Source: Rosettibacter sp037481715
GTDB lineage: Bacteria > Bacteroidota > Ignavibacteria > Ignavibacteriales > Melioribacteraceae
Length of the DNA: 64,000 bases
Direction: 5' to 3'
Assembly: GCA_037481715.1 (NCBI GenBank)
Contig: JBBFLD010000007.1
Location: 62,001 to 126,000, forward strand
Both the position numbers and the translations under genes were made by a program. The notes beneath the pieces were generated by a model, which saw only the letters and a program-made list of their open reading frames with translations, made no database searches and was not told where the DNA came from. The number at the start of each line of letters is the position of its first letter. Position 1 is the first letter of the stretch. This document shows positions 8,593-19,127 of the stretch, in pieces.

Positions 8593-10484
8593 TTTAGAAA
8601 TTGTAAAACACTTTTAGGAATTTGAAAATTCTTTAGATCACTTTTGATTTTATTTACATACATTTTTGCTCTTTCAATTTTGCCATATTGAATTTCATAC
8701 ATTGCCCTGTATGTCAGCATTGTTCCAAGAACATTTTCAATAAAGTCAATGTATTTGTTTCTGTTTTTGGGAAATCTAATTTTAAAATCAGGAACTGGTG
8801 CAGGAACATATTCATTCCCTTTCACTACTTTGAACATAAATAGATGTGGAACGATTTGATAACCTTCAGGCAGCTGTAATTCTCCTCTCTGCATTTCATT
8901 TTGAAATAATTCTAATCCAATGTAAACAACTCTGTTAGTATCTGAAACCAAGCCTGTTAAAATTTTTCTGTAATATTTTTCAAGAATATTTGAATCATAA
9001 TTTTCCGAACGCTCAAATGGCTTTACTGCAATTAAAAAATTATTAATATCATTCTGAATATTTTTAGTTACATCAGGATAATTTCTTTTTAATTGATTAT
9101 AATACCACGAACGCCTCAGTAGTTCTTTATCTATTACAACAACATCCTTTCTGAAATTTTCAACATACTGGTAATAATATGAAGGCGAAACAAAATAATC
9201 CCATTGATAAGTTAATATTAATGAATTCTTCTCAACACTTTGAAGAATAGATTTTGTGTAGTCCTCGAATGTATAAACATCTGATTGATTTACTTGAGAG
9301 AAATTTGATGCAAAAACGAATATTAAAACTATTAATGTAATCGATAATGAATAATAAATCTCTGTTAATTTTTCGAATATGAATTTAATTCCAAAAGCTC
9401 CAAAGAACGAAAGCATTATAAATGAAAGAAGAAAATATGAATCAATATCTACAATATCGTAATTAATTACATATAAAACGGAAAATAAAAATGTAACTAA
9501 AAGCAAATAAAAAAATCTTTTCGATACTTTTAAACTGTAAAATATTCCAGCAAGAACAAAAATAAAGTAAGCATAAGTAAATTCATCAGGTAAATTTTGT
9601 AAGTAATGATTAAACTGTTTTTCTGCTGAATCAAATGAAGAGAAGAGCCATACCTGATATTGTTTCCCTGTAAAGTGTCGCCAGAAATTCTCAAAGTTTA
9701 TCGGATTTCCCCAATTTAATTCTGGATTAGAAGATGCACGCAAAGGTAAGTAAAGATAAAATAACACAATTATGCAAGTAGAAATCAAAAAAGTAACTAT
9801 TAGTTTTTTTGTTGCAATCAGAATTAATTTTTCTTTCACAAAAAATAAAATTGCAATAAAAGGAAGAACAAGAAGTGTTGTCATATGATTACTAAATCCC
9901 AGAGCTAAAACTGCCCCAACTTTTGTCCATTCATATAAATCATTTTTGTTTTCATAAAATGTTTTTAAAGACAAATAAATTATCAGATTAAACAAAAAAA
10001 TCTGAAGCGAATAAACTTCTACAGATGTTGATTGAAACCAATAAGTTTTGCTGAATGCAAGAAATAATCCGCTAAATGTCGATACTAAAATATTTTCTTG
10101 TTCAAATCCATAATTTTTATTGTAAGATTTTTTCTTTTCTTTCTCTTTCAAACGAGAGTTAAAATTAATCTTTATGTTACTTAAGATCAGATTAACAGAT
10201 TTAACAAAAAATACAATTCCAACTGCACACCAAATAGATGCCAATAAATTAGCTTGAAATATTTTTGTAAGTGTTAATGGAATCTTCAGAAATAAAAATC
10301 CAATCAAAGTAAAAAGTGGATAACCTGTTGGATGAGCAATTCCTAATGTTGATTGAACCGCAGCTAATTCTCCAGAATCAATTTGAATTACTGCAGGCGC
10401 AATTGTGGTTAAATAAATTATGAAAACAATTAAACCTGTAATTTCTGCATAATATTTTTTTATTAATTCAAATTTTACCCACAT
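8589..10484 (-). CDS. DUF2723-family polytopic membrane protein (putative glycosyltransferase)
   Basis: The N-terminal half has many membrane helices and the DUF2723 signature near residues 25-60: TIAPAVIQIDSGELAA followed by TLGIAHPTGYPL. Family members resemble GT-C protein O-mannosyltransferases, with the Asp of the DSGE motif in the first lumenal or periplasmic loop. The soluble C-terminal part starts near residue 410. I use ATG 10484; an in-frame TTG at 10493 is the longer choice. Either start lies inside the end of glnE, so the two are probably translated together. Donor and acceptor are unknown. Confidence 0.78.
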   Translation of the reverse strand: MWVKFELIKKYYAEITGLIVFIIYLTTIAPAVIQIDSGELAAVQSTLGIAHPTGYPLFTLIGFLFLKIPLTLTKIFQANLLASIWCAVGIVFFVKSVNLILSNIKINFNSRLKEKEKKKSYNKNYGFEQENILVSTFSGLFLAFSKTYWFQSTSVEVYSLQIFLFNLIIYLSLKTFYENKNDLYEWTKVGAVLALGFSNHMTTLLVLPFIAILFFVKEKLILIATKKLIVTFLISTCIIVLFYLYLPLRASSNPELNWGNPINFENFWRHFTGKQYQVWLFSSFDSAEKQFNHYLQNLPDEFTYAYFIFVLAGIFYSLKVSKRFFYLLLVTFLFSVLYVINYDIVDIDSYFLLSFIMLSFFGAFGIKFIFEKLTEIYYSLSITLIVLIFVFASNFSQVNQSDVYTFEDYTKSILQSVEKNSLILTYQWDYFVSPSYYYQYVENFRKDVVVIDKELLRRSWYYNQLKRNYPDVTKNIQNDINNFLIAVKPFERSENYDSNILEKYYRKILTGLVSDTNRVVYIGLELFQNEMQRGELQLPEGYQIVPHLFMFKVVKGNEYVPAPVPDFKIRFPKNRNKYIDFIENVLGTMLTYRAMYEIQYGKIERAKMYVNKIKSDLKNFQIPKSVLQFLN

Positions 10485-13248
10485 ACTTTTCAAAAAGTGA
10501 TATATTCGATTTAATTACTGATGAGAGTTGTTTCTGCAATTCTTCCATGCTTATTCTGAAAAATGATGCAATCACAAATTTTTTTTCTTCTGTTGCAGGA
10601 AAAATCACATTTGTTGTGTCAAAAATACATTGAATTGCAAATTCAGTTTTTCTCAAAAACAAATAATTATTGAGAATTAATTCATAATCTTCTGATGGAA
10701 AAAATTTTTTAAGATTTCTGATGACATTAATCGTTTTCCTTCCTTGCAGCTTTGGATTATTAAAAAATTGCGATTGAATTAAAAAATCGATTGTTATCAA
10801 CCCCCCATTTTGCTTTTTAATATTAAAAGAAGAATCGTAACGTATTAAATTTTCTTTCATTATTGCTCGATACATTTGAATCATGTCTCTTACAACATAA
10901 TTTCTATCAAGCGTTTTAATATGATTTATCAGAAATGCTTTGAATTCTTTGAAAAGATTTTCATTGCCGCAAATAAATCTAAGTTTTGAAAGTGATTGGA
11001 ATTCCCATATTCTTGCCCTTGTTTCAATATAATTTTTATAGCTTACAATACCCCAAACAAGCGGTGAGTTTTTCCCTTCGGGTCTCAGCCTGAAATCAAT
11101 ATCAAAAGGCTTCAATTCGTTTTTCAACACTTGAAGAAGTTTTTGAAAATCATCCTGAATTTCTGAATATTTATTCACATCGTCAGTTATAATGATTAAA
11201 TCAATATCAGAAGAAAAATTCAACATGAATGAACCATAACTTCCCAAGCCTCCAATAAAATAATTATACTTTTCATTGAATTGTGATGATAATTCATTGA
11301 TTCTTAAATCAACATATTTGCAAATTAAACTGGATACTTTTTCAGTTGAAATTAAACCAAGTGCAAATTGAACTGAAAGCAAAAATAGCAATTGATTAGT
11401 TTTATAATTTGAAAGATAGTCTTCAATATTTTTAATCAATACTTCCTGTGATAAAAACATTTCTTCAAGTGACTTATCATGTATCATAATATTCACTGCT
11501 TTTGAACAAAACTCACATATTTTCAAAAAACTTTTGAAGTAATTCTCGTTCAAAAACTGAGAATACCAGATTGAAGGAAACTTTGAAGCTCTTATAATCT
11601 TAACAAAATTATCCAGAGTAATATCAGGTGATGAACATTTTTCTAAATATTTTATTAGAAATGGTTCAATGTGGTTAAACAATTCAATTGTTTTGGAATC
11701 GAATTCTTTTTGGTCAAAATATCCCAAGCCGCTTCTTAAATACTTTAGATTTTTTTCTGCACGATTAAAATCTTTAAAATGAATTTTGCTCAAATCAACC
11801 GTTTCATTTTTCTCATCACTTCCTAAAACATTATTGTAAATATTTCTTACCTGCTTTCTTATTTCATTTAATTCTTTTTGGAATTTTTTTTCATCATCAT
11901 ATTGAAAATAACTGCACAACTTATAAAGCAGTTCACCTTCTGAAGGAATAAGATGAGTTTGAGTATCATTCATTAATTGAAGGAAGTGCTCAATTCGTCT
12001 ATAAAAAATATATGCTTTAGTTAATAAATCTTTTTCATCCTGCTTTAAAAGATTTTTTTCATAAAGTAATTCAATAGCTTTTAATGTATTGCCTGTTCGA
12101 AGTTCTTTATATCTTCCTCCATTTAATAACTGCAATGCCTGAACAGTAAATTCAATATCTCTAATTCCTCCCTTGAAAAGTTTAACATTTTCTTTTTCTT
12201 TATTATGAAGTTCAATGTTGTGTTTCATTTTTTTTATTTGCTCTGTAAGAGAAGTTGAGAAAGATACTGGGAAAATATACGGCTGAAGAAATTGATAAAA
12301 TTTTTGATACAAACTATAACTCCCGCATACATAATCAAGTTTTATCAACATCTGTCGTTCCCAATCTTCACCTCTTGTTTCATAATATTTTGTATAATCA
12401 CTGTAAGCTTTGCATAAAGGAGAATATTTACCGTCAGGTCTTAATCGAAAATCAATTCTGTAAATGTAGCCTCTGTCTGAAATTTCTGTAGAAGATTTTA
12501 TAAATAACAAAGTTGCTTCAGAAAGTATTTCGTGATATTCTTTTTTAATTTCTTCTATGTATTCATTTTCATCATAGAATAAAAGTAAATCAACATCCGA
12601 ACTGTAGTTTAACTCGTTACCACCTAATTTACCTAATGAACATAAGCAGTATTCTCGATTAGTAATTAAATTATATTTCAATAAAATTTCCCGGTAACAT
12701 AATTCAAATAAAACAGAAAGAATTGATTTTGCAACGATGCTTAATTGTTCTGTTATAGTTTTGAGATCAATAAGGTGCAGAACGTCATTTACACCAATTT
12801 TTAATATGTATCTTTTTTTGAACTGTCGTATAAAATTTAATTTTGCATTGAAAGTAGAATATCGATTAATTCCATTTTGAAGTTCCCTAATTAAAGCATC
12901 AGGCAAAATATTTTGAGTCAGATATTCTTGATCGAAAATCTGATAAAGATACTCTGGATTTCTAACAACTATGTCTGTCAAATAATTACTGCTAGCTGCA
13001 ATCGCAATTAAAATCTCTGTATGATGAGGATACTTTACAAGCTCATGAAAGAAAGTGTGTTTATCATAAAGTGCGTTAAATATTCTAAGCAGATTTGCTT
13101 CGGAAGATGGAGAAAAATAATACTTACTGGCTTCGAGCTCCATTAATCGAAGAGCATTATCAAAAATTTCAGAAGAAATTAATCCTTCAGTAAACTCAAT
13201 CAGCTTCGAAACAAAATTTTCTGAAAAAGAAAAATGTGATTTTTGCAC
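10468..13248 (-). CDS. glnE: Glutamine synthetase adenylyltransferase / deadenylase GlnE
   Basis: GlnE turns glutamine synthetase off and on by adding and removing AMP under PII control. Two nucleotidyltransferase domains are visible. The N-terminal deadenylase domain has GKLGGNELNYSSDVDLL (SDVD at 217-220) and FRLRPDGKYSPL. The C-terminal transferase domain has GLGSYGSFMLNFSSDIDLI near residue 670 and FRLRPEGKNSPL. The linker FKGGIRDIEFTVQALQLL is characteristic. The start is GTG 13248. At 926 residues it is close to the usual 940-950. The PII gene lies about 3.3 kb away on the other strand. Confidence 0.93.
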   Translation of the reverse strand: MQKSHFSFSENFVSKLIEFTEGLISSEIFDNALRLMELEASKYYFSPSSEANLLRIFNALYDKHTFFHELVKYPHHTEILIAIAASSNYLTDIVVRNPEYLYQIFDQEYLTQNILPDALIRELQNGINRYSTFNAKLNFIRQFKKRYILKIGVNDVLHLIDLKTITEQLSIVAKSILSVLFELCYREILLKYNLITNREYCLCSLGKLGGNELNYSSDVDLLLFYDENEYIEEIKKEYHEILSEATLLFIKSSTEISDRGYIYRIDFRLRPDGKYSPLCKAYSDYTKYYETRGEDWERQMLIKLDYVCGSYSLYQKFYQFLQPYIFPVSFSTSLTEQIKKMKHNIELHNKEKENVKLFKGGIRDIEFTVQALQLLNGGRYKELRTGNTLKAIELLYEKNLLKQDEKDLLTKAYIFYRRIEHFLQLMNDTQTHLIPSEGELLYKLCSYFQYDDEKKFQKELNEIRKQVRNIYNNVLGSDEKNETVDLSKIHFKDFNRAEKNLKYLRSGLGYFDQKEFDSKTIELFNHIEPFLIKYLEKCSSPDITLDNFVKIIRASKFPSIWYSQFLNENYFKSFLKICEFCSKAVNIMIHDKSLEEMFLSQEVLIKNIEDYLSNYKTNQLLFLLSVQFALGLISTEKVSSLICKYVDLRINELSSQFNEKYNYFIGGLGSYGSFMLNFSSDIDLIIITDDVNKYSEIQDDFQKLLQVLKNELKPFDIDFRLRPEGKNSPLVWGIVSYKNYIETRARIWEFQSLSKLRFICGNENLFKEFKAFLINHIKTLDRNYVVRDMIQMYRAIMKENLIRYDSSFNIKKQNGGLITIDFLIQSQFFNNPKLQGRKTINVIRNLKKFFPSEDYELILNNYLFLRKTEFAIQCIFDTTNVIFPATEEKKFVIASFFRISMEELQKQLSSVIKSNISLFEKYVGKI

Positions 13249-13269
13249 TCTATCTTTTTATTTGTTTTA

Positions 13270-13297
13270 TTGACAAAAATAAATTAACTAATAATAA
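13270..13297 (+). promoter_or_regulatory. Candidate secA promoter in the glnE-secA divergent gap
   Basis: In the 201-base gap between divergent glnE and secA, TTGACA (13270-13275) is followed after 16 bases by TAATAA (13292-13297), a fair match to sigma-70 boxes. A second possibility is TATATTTG at 13319-13326, which matches the Bacteroidota -7 consensus, but no clear TTTG partner was found upstream of it. Either would leave a leader of 110-150 bases before secA. This is motif matching only. Confidence 0.3.
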
Positions 13298-13449
13298 ATA
13301 GCATAATTTTATTATTGGTATATTTGCACTGTAAATTATTGTTGAAACTATAATTAATCACAATTTTATAAATCATTACAATTTATGATGTTCATTGAAT
13401 TTCAGAACCTCATTATTTAACTTTCAAAACCGAAAAACTGGAGAGATAA

Positions 13450-16400
13450 ATGATTAATACCTTGCTTAAAAAAATATTTGGTGATAAGAATACTCATGCA
13501 TTGAAAGAACTCTGGCCCATCGTTCATCAAATCAATGAAGAATTTGAAAAGCTAAAAGATCTTACAGATGAAGAACTGAAAGCAAAAACAACACAGTTCA
13601 AAGAATATATTCAAAATGAAACTGCAGATTTAAGAAATAGAATTGAAGAATTAAAAAATCAGTTAACTCAAATTCAATCCGCAGAAGAAAAGCATAAAAT
13701 TTATGACGAGATTGAAGAACTTGAAAAAGAGCTTGACGAAAAATATGAAGAAATTTTAGATGAACTTTTACCTCAAGCTTTTGCTGTAGTAAAAGAAACT
13801 TGCAGACGACTTGTTGGTAAATCATGGGAAGTTGCAGGAAATAAAATTACCTGGGATATGGTTCCTTATGATGTCCAGTTGCTCGGAGGAATTGTACTTC
13901 ATCAAGGAAAAATTGCAGAAATGGCAACAGGCGAAGGTAAAACTCTTGTAGCAACACTTCCTTTATATCTTAATGCTTTAACTGGAAGAGGCGTTCATCT
14001 CGTAACTGTTAATGATTATCTTGCCAAACGTGATAGTGAATGGATGGGAGAAATTTTCAAATTCCATGGTTTAACTGTTGGCTGCATTCTTAACACAATG
14101 GATACAGAAGAAAGAATAAAACAATATCAATGTGACATCACTTACGGAACAAATAATGAATTTGGTTTTGATTATCTTCGTGATAATATGGCTGTATCCA
14201 AAGACCAGTGTGTTCAGCGAGGTCACAATTATGCAATTGTAGATGAAGTTGACTCGGTTTTAATTGACGAAGCACGAACACCGCTTATAATTTCTGGACC
14301 AGTAGAAAAGACCGAGCACAAGTTCGATGAAATGAAACCAAAAGTTGAAAGACTCTTTAGAAAACAGGCTAATCTTGTTGCATCAATTGTTAAAGAAGCT
14401 GAACAGCTTTTGCAATCAAATGACCCAAAGGACAGAGAAAAAGCCGGTATTTTATTACTTCGTGCACACAGAGGATTTCCCAAAAATAAACAATTGATGA
14501 AATTGCTTTCTGAACCTGAAAATAAAAAGCTGCTTCAACAAACTGAACTTGAATTCTTAAGAGAAAATGCCAAAAGAATGCCTGAGATCGATGAAGAACT
14601 TTACTTCGCAATTGATGAAAAACTCAATCAAATAGATTTAACAGAAAAAGGAAGAGAAGAACTTGCTCAGGGTTCAAGCGAAGGAAAAGAATTTTTTGTT
14701 ATCCCGGATTTAGGAACTGAAATCAGCAAACTTGAAAATGACCCTAATTTAACTCCTGAAGAAAAACTTCGTAAGAAAGATGAACTTTATCATTTATATG
14801 CAGAACGGTCAGATAGAATTCATACAATCAATCAGCTGCTGAAAGCTTACACACTCTTCGAAAAAGATGTTGAATATGTTGTTACAGAGGATGGCAAAAT
14901 TGCAATTGTTGATGAATTTACTGGAAGAATTTTACCAGGAAGAAGATATTCAGATGGTTTGCATCAAGCAATAGAAGCTAAAGAAAATGTTAAAGTCGAA
15001 AGAGATACACAAACACTTGCTACAATTACACTTCAAAATTATTTCCGTCTTTACAAAAAACTTGCTGGTATGACAGGTACCGCCGAAACAGAAGAAGCAG
15101 AATTTTATGAAATCTACAAATTAGAAGTTGTAGTTATTCCTACAAACAAACCTGTTATAAGAGTTGATGAAGATGATGCAATCTACAGAACAAAGCGCGA
15201 AAAGTATAATGCAATTATTGAAAAGATAAAAGAATTAAGAGAACAACGAAGACCAGTTCTTGTTGGTACAACGAGTGTAGAAGTCTCTGAAACATTAAGC
15301 AGAATGTTAAAACGTCAAGGCATTCCTCACAATGTATTGAATGCAAAGCAGCATCAACGAGAAGCTGAAATAGTTGCACATGCAGGTCAACCAGGTGCAG
15401 TCACAATTGCAACGAACATGGCAGGAAGAGGAACTGATATAAAATTAGGTGCTGGTGTCAAAGAACTTGGCGGCTTATATATTCTTGGAACTGAAAGACA
15501 CGAATCAAGAAGAATTGATAGACAATTAAGAGGAAGAGCTGGACGACAAGGAGACCCGGGTACATCCAAATTTTTTATTTCACTTGAAGATGATTTAATG
15601 CGTTTATTTGGAGGGGATAGAATAACATCAATCATGAGTCGTCTTGGTATGCAGGATGGCGAAGCTATCCAACATCCTCTAATAAGCCGTTCTGTTGAAA
15701 GAGCACAAAAGAAAGTTGAAGAAAATAATTTTGCAATTCGTAAGCGTTTGCTTGAATTTGATAATGTAATGAATCAACAAAGAGAAGTAATTTATTCGAG
15801 AAGACGACAAGCACTCGAAGGTGAAAGACTTAAAGGAGAAATTTTTGAATATCTCGATGAATTTGTTCAAGATGTTATAGATAAATATTACGACGACGGC
15901 AATTTCGAAAAAATTAAAGAAGAAATTTTCCAGCATACACTTGTCGATATAAAAATTGAACCAGACCAAATTGAAAAAATCGGAAAGGACGGATTTAGAG
16001 ACAAAATTCTTGAAGCCGCAAAAGACTTCTATAATCGAAAAGAAGAAATGCTTGGCTCAGATTTGATGGCAAGACTCGAAAGATATGCAGTCTTGAGTGT
16101 GATTGATGAAAAATGGAAAGAACATCTCCGTGAAATGGACGATTTGAAAGAGGGAATTGGATTGCGTGCTTATGGTCAAAAGGACCCGCTGCTGGAATAC
16201 AAAGCTGAAGCTTATAATTTATTTGTTCAATTGCTCGAGCACATAAGAAATGATGTTATTTCATTTGCATTCAAATTCTGGCCTCAAGCACCAGTTGAAG
16301 TTCAAGGAAGAAGACCAACTCCTCAACAAAGATTACACACAATAAAAGATAGTGCAGATAATCTTGGACTTAGAGCTCAGCCGCAGGAAAAAGTTGCACA

Positions 16401-16506
16401 AGTAAAACAAAAACCAATTCGTGTAGAAGAAAAAGTAGGAAGAAACGACCCATGTCCTTGCGGCAGTGGAAAAAAATATAAAAATTGTCACGGGAAAAAC
16501 ATTTAG
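13450..16506 (+). CDS. secA: Preprotein translocase ATPase SecA
   Basis: SecA drives preproteins through SecYEG. The ATPase motif MATGEGKTLVATLPL starts at residue 158, the Walker B region reads AIVDEVDSVLIDEARTPL, and motif V/VI is seen as TNMAGRGTDIKLG and QLRGRAGRQGDPG. The zinc-binding SEC-C tail NDPCPCGSGKKYKNCHG ends the protein. It is longer (1018) than the E. coli protein (901). Extra charged helical segments lie near residues 50-95, and a large one near 285-410 in the preprotein cross-linking region, as is usual in the Bacteroidota group. GAGAGAT precedes the ATG. glnB starts eight bases after the stop. Confidence 0.97.
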   Translation: MINTLLKKIFGDKNTHALKELWPIVHQINEEFEKLKDLTDEELKAKTTQFKEYIQNETADLRNRIEELKNQLTQIQSAEEKHKIYDEIEELEKELDEKYEEILDELLPQAFAVVKETCRRLVGKSWEVAGNKITWDMVPYDVQLLGGIVLHQGKIAEMATGEGKTLVATLPLYLNALTGRGVHLVTVNDYLAKRDSEWMGEIFKFHGLTVGCILNTMDTEERIKQYQCDITYGTNNEFGFDYLRDNMAVSKDQCVQRGHNYAIVDEVDSVLIDEARTPLIISGPVEKTEHKFDEMKPKVERLFRKQANLVASIVKEAEQLLQSNDPKDREKAGILLLRAHRGFPKNKQLMKLLSEPENKKLLQQTELEFLRENAKRMPEIDEELYFAIDEKLNQIDLTEKGREELAQGSSEGKEFFVIPDLGTEISKLENDPNLTPEEKLRKKDELYHLYAERSDRIHTINQLLKAYTLFEKDVEYVVTEDGKIAIVDEFTGRILPGRRYSDGLHQAIEAKENVKVERDTQTLATITLQNYFRLYKKLAGMTGTAETEEAEFYEIYKLEVVVIPTNKPVIRVDEDDAIYRTKREKYNAIIEKIKELREQRRPVLVGTTSVEVSETLSRMLKRQGIPHNVLNAKQHQREAEIVAHAGQPGAVTIATNMAGRGTDIKLGAGVKELGGLYILGTERHESRRIDRQLRGRAGRQGDPGTSKFFISLEDDLMRLFGGDRITSIMSRLGMQDGEAIQHPLISRSVERAQKKVEENNFAIRKRLLEFDNVMNQQREVIYSRRRQALEGERLKGEIFEYLDEFVQDVIDKYYDDGNFEKIKEEIFQHTLVDIKIEPDQIEKIGKDGFRDKILEAAKDFYNRKEEMLGSDLMARLERYAVLSVIDEKWKEHLREMDDLKEGIGLRAYGQKDPLLEYKAEAYNLFVQLLEHIRNDVISFAFKFWPQAPVEVQGRRPTPQQRLHTIKDSADNLGLRAQPQEKVAQVKQKPIRVEEKVGRNDPCPCGSGKKYKNCHGKNI

Positions 16507-16514
16507 AGGACTTT

Positions 16515-16853
16515 ATGAAAAAAATTGAAGCAATTATCCGTCCTTTCAAACTCGACGAAGTCAAAGAAGCATTGCTCGAAATTGGTGTGCATGGAATGAC
16601 AATTACAGAAGTGCGCGGTTATGGCAGACAAAAAGGTCATAAAGAAACTTACCGCGGAAGTGAATATCAGATTGAATTCGTTCCTAAATTAAAAATAGAA
16701 ATTGTTGTTGATGATTCTCTGCTCGAAAAAGTTGTTGATGCAATTTTAAATACTGCTAAAACCGGCCAAGTAGGCGACGGTAAAATTTTTATCTCCGATA
16801 TTTCTGATGCAATTAGAATTAGAACTGATGAATCAGGACCAGAAGCACTATGA
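16515..16853 (+). CDS. glnB: Nitrogen regulatory protein PII
   Basis: PII senses 2-oxoglutarate and ATP/ADP and tunes nitrogen metabolism. The 112-residue protein begins MKKIEAIIRPFKLDEVKEAL and keeps the T-loop GRQKGH...YRGSEY with Tyr51, the residue uridylylated in proteobacteria. The B-loop TGQVGDGKIF and the C-loop end IRIRTDE are intact. ATG 16515 follows GAGGA at 16506-16510, so an upstream in-frame extension into secA is unlikely. It sits between secA and a TPR lipoprotein whose ATG overlaps its stop. glnE nearby fits a shared nitrogen role, but no ammonium transporter or glnD is adjacent. Confidence 0.95.
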   Translation: MKKIEAIIRPFKLDEVKEALLEIGVHGMTITEVRGYGRQKGHKETYRGSEYQIEFVPKLKIEIVVDDSLLEKVVDAILNTAKTGQVGDGKIFISDISDAIRIRTDESGPEAL

Positions 16854-19111
16854 AAAAATCAATTTTTTCATCCTTCTTGCTAACAGCTATCATTATTTCT
16901 CTTTCGGGTTGCAGCTTGTGGCAAGATTTTACTACTTACTTCAATACTTATTATAATGCAAAAACAATCTTTGATAGAACTGAAGAAGAAATATTAAAGA
17001 AAAGAACAGATTTATTTGCATTTCGACTTGACCCATTAACATCTCAGCAAATGAATGACCTCACAAAAGTAATTGAGAAGTGTTCTAAAATTCTTCAGTT
17101 TGATAGAGAATCTTCATTTTTTGATGACGCAATTTTTTTAACTGGAAAAGCTTTTTATTATCAACAGGAATACGCAAGAGCTCAAAGAAAATTTATAGAA
17201 CTTGCAAATCTTCCTAATTCAAAATTTGCACTCGAAAATAAATTCTGGCTTGCTAAAACACATCTTCAACTTCGAAATTTTGATGAGGGAATTAAACTCT
17301 TAAATGAAGTTCAAGCCGAAGCATTGCAAAAAGATGAGGAAGAAATTTTCACCGATGCTTCGATATTTAAAATTGCATTTTATCTTTTCAGACAAGAATA
17401 TCAAACTGCAGTGGATGAATGCAATAATTTTTTAAGCAATCTTAAAAATGATGAAACTGCTGCACTTGTTCTTTATCAAATGGGGAAAATTTATAATCTT
17501 CTTAACGATACTGAAAATGCTCTAAATGCATTTGCATCAGTTCTCAAACATTCACCAACTTTTGATATTGAATTTGAAAGTCGTCTTGAATATGCAAAAT
17601 TATTAGGAGAAACAGGCAAGGTTGATGAAAGTGAGGCTGCATTGAATGAATTGTTATATCAGGGGAAATTTAAAAATCAGGAAGACAGAATTTTACTTGA
17701 GCTTGGACAAATCTACGATGAAAAAAATGAAATCGATAAAGCTATTAGCATTTTCATGCAAATAGATTCTACTTATAAACAAAAACCTACAGCCGGCTTT
17801 TCTGATTTATTTCTAGCTAAAATTTATGAACATAAAAAACGAGATTATGACAGTTCATATAAATATTACAATAAAGCTGCATCGACAATTTTTGATAGAG
17901 ATATAAAAAGTCAGGCAGCTTCGCGTAATAGAATCTTTGACAAACTTTTTTCTTACAAGAAAAACCTTGCTGACCTTAATCTTCAATTAACTTATTTGAC
18001 AGACAACAATAAATTTATTCGTGATTCAGTTGATTATGAAATTGCCTATAATCAGTATATTGAAGAAACAAAGAAAAAACAGGAACAAGCAGCACAGTTT
18101 GGAAATTTCCCAGCTTCTCAAAGACCATTTCAACGAGATGCCGAAACTCCTCAACAAAAAACACAAAAGCAATCTGCAGATTCATCAAAATTATCGAACA
18201 AAAAATTATCACTTGTTGAATTGATTGCTCTTGGAAAAGTAAAAAAACCAGTTAAACCAAAAATTTCAGCCGATTCAATAAGCACATTGATTTCACAAAA
18301 TCTTTACAATATTGGAAATCTTTTTCTTACCGAACTGGAAGTTCCGGATTCTGCACAGTTTTATTTTAATGAAGTTATAAATAAATATTCCGATAAACCT
18401 TACAAAGTTGATGCTCTTTTTGCATTAGGAACTTATTATGAAACTAACAATCAAAAAGAAACAGCAGACAGTTTATTTAAAATAATTTATGATAATTATC
18501 CAAATCATAAACTCTACACCGAATCAGCTAAAAAATTAGGATTGATTAAATCTGAAGATAAAAAACTAACAGCCTCAGACCCAGCAGAAAAACTTTACAT
18601 TGAAGCCGAAGAAAAGTACTACAATAAAAAATATAAAGAGGCAATTGACGAATTCAGAAACATTTATCTTCAATATCCTCGTTCTACATTTGCACCAAAA
18701 TCAATTCTTTATATTGGAATGATTTACGAAGAACAAAACAAAAATGATTCAGCTGCATTTTTTTATGGAATACTTTCGTCAAAAGAATATGCATCAACAC
18801 CTTATGGTAAAGCTGTTCTTGCTAAATACACAGAATACAAAAACGAAAAAGAACGCTTAGAAAAAGAAGCAAAAGAAAAAGAAGAAGCCGAGAAGAAAAA
18901 GGCTGAGGAAGAAAAATTAAGGCAAGTTGAGATAAATAATGCAAAGGAAGAGAAACCTTTAACTGTAAAGAAAGACAGCACTGCTTCAATTCAAAAAACT
19001 AAATTAGATTCAACCATTCAAAAAACTGTAGAAGAACTCAAAAGAAATTCTGAAAAAACAGACACTATAAAATCAGATTCATCAAAGAAACAAAAAGTTC
19101 GATTAGAATAA
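16850..19111 (+). CDS. TPR-repeat lipoprotein, PorW/SprE-like
   Basis: The protein starts with a lipoprotein signal ending LSGC (Cys21), followed directly by WQDFTTYFNTYYNAKTIFD. It has many tetratricopeptide-like helical pairs over about residues 60-340 and again 480-660, and a highly charged Lys/Glu coiled-coil tail from about 660. The early YFN.YYNAK motif and TPR layout resemble PorW/SprE, outer-membrane lipoproteins of the type IX secretion system. That match is by eye. The window encodes T9SS substrates, which makes the role plausible. Its ATG overlaps the glnB stop (ATGA), so the two are coupled. A generic TPR scaffold is the alternative. Confidence 0.7.
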   Translation: MKKSIFSSFLLTAIIISLSGCSLWQDFTTYFNTYYNAKTIFDRTEEEILKKRTDLFAFRLDPLTSQQMNDLTKVIEKCSKILQFDRESSFFDDAIFLTGKAFYYQQEYARAQRKFIELANLPNSKFALENKFWLAKTHLQLRNFDEGIKLLNEVQAEALQKDEEEIFTDASIFKIAFYLFRQEYQTAVDECNNFLSNLKNDETAALVLYQMGKIYNLLNDTENALNAFASVLKHSPTFDIEFESRLEYAKLLGETGKVDESEAALNELLYQGKFKNQEDRILLELGQIYDEKNEIDKAISIFMQIDSTYKQKPTAGFSDLFLAKIYEHKKRDYDSSYKYYNKAASTIFDRDIKSQAASRNRIFDKLFSYKKNLADLNLQLTYLTDNNKFIRDSVDYEIAYNQYIEETKKKQEQAAQFGNFPASQRPFQRDAETPQQKTQKQSADSSKLSNKKLSLVELIALGKVKKPVKPKISADSISTLISQNLYNIGNLFLTELEVPDSAQFYFNEVINKYSDKPYKVDALFALGTYYETNNQKETADSLFKIIYDNYPNHKLYTESAKKLGLIKSEDKKLTASDPAEKLYIEAEEKYYNKKYKEAIDEFRNIYLQYPRSTFAPKSILYIGMIYEEQNKNDSAAFFYGILSSKEYASTPYGKAVLAKYTEYKNEKERLEKEAKEKEEAEKKKAEEEKLRQVEINNAKEEKPLTVKKDSTASIQKTKLDSTIQKTVEELKRNSEKTDTIKSDSSKKQKVRLE

Positions 19112-19127
19112 TTTTGTTCTAAAAACC

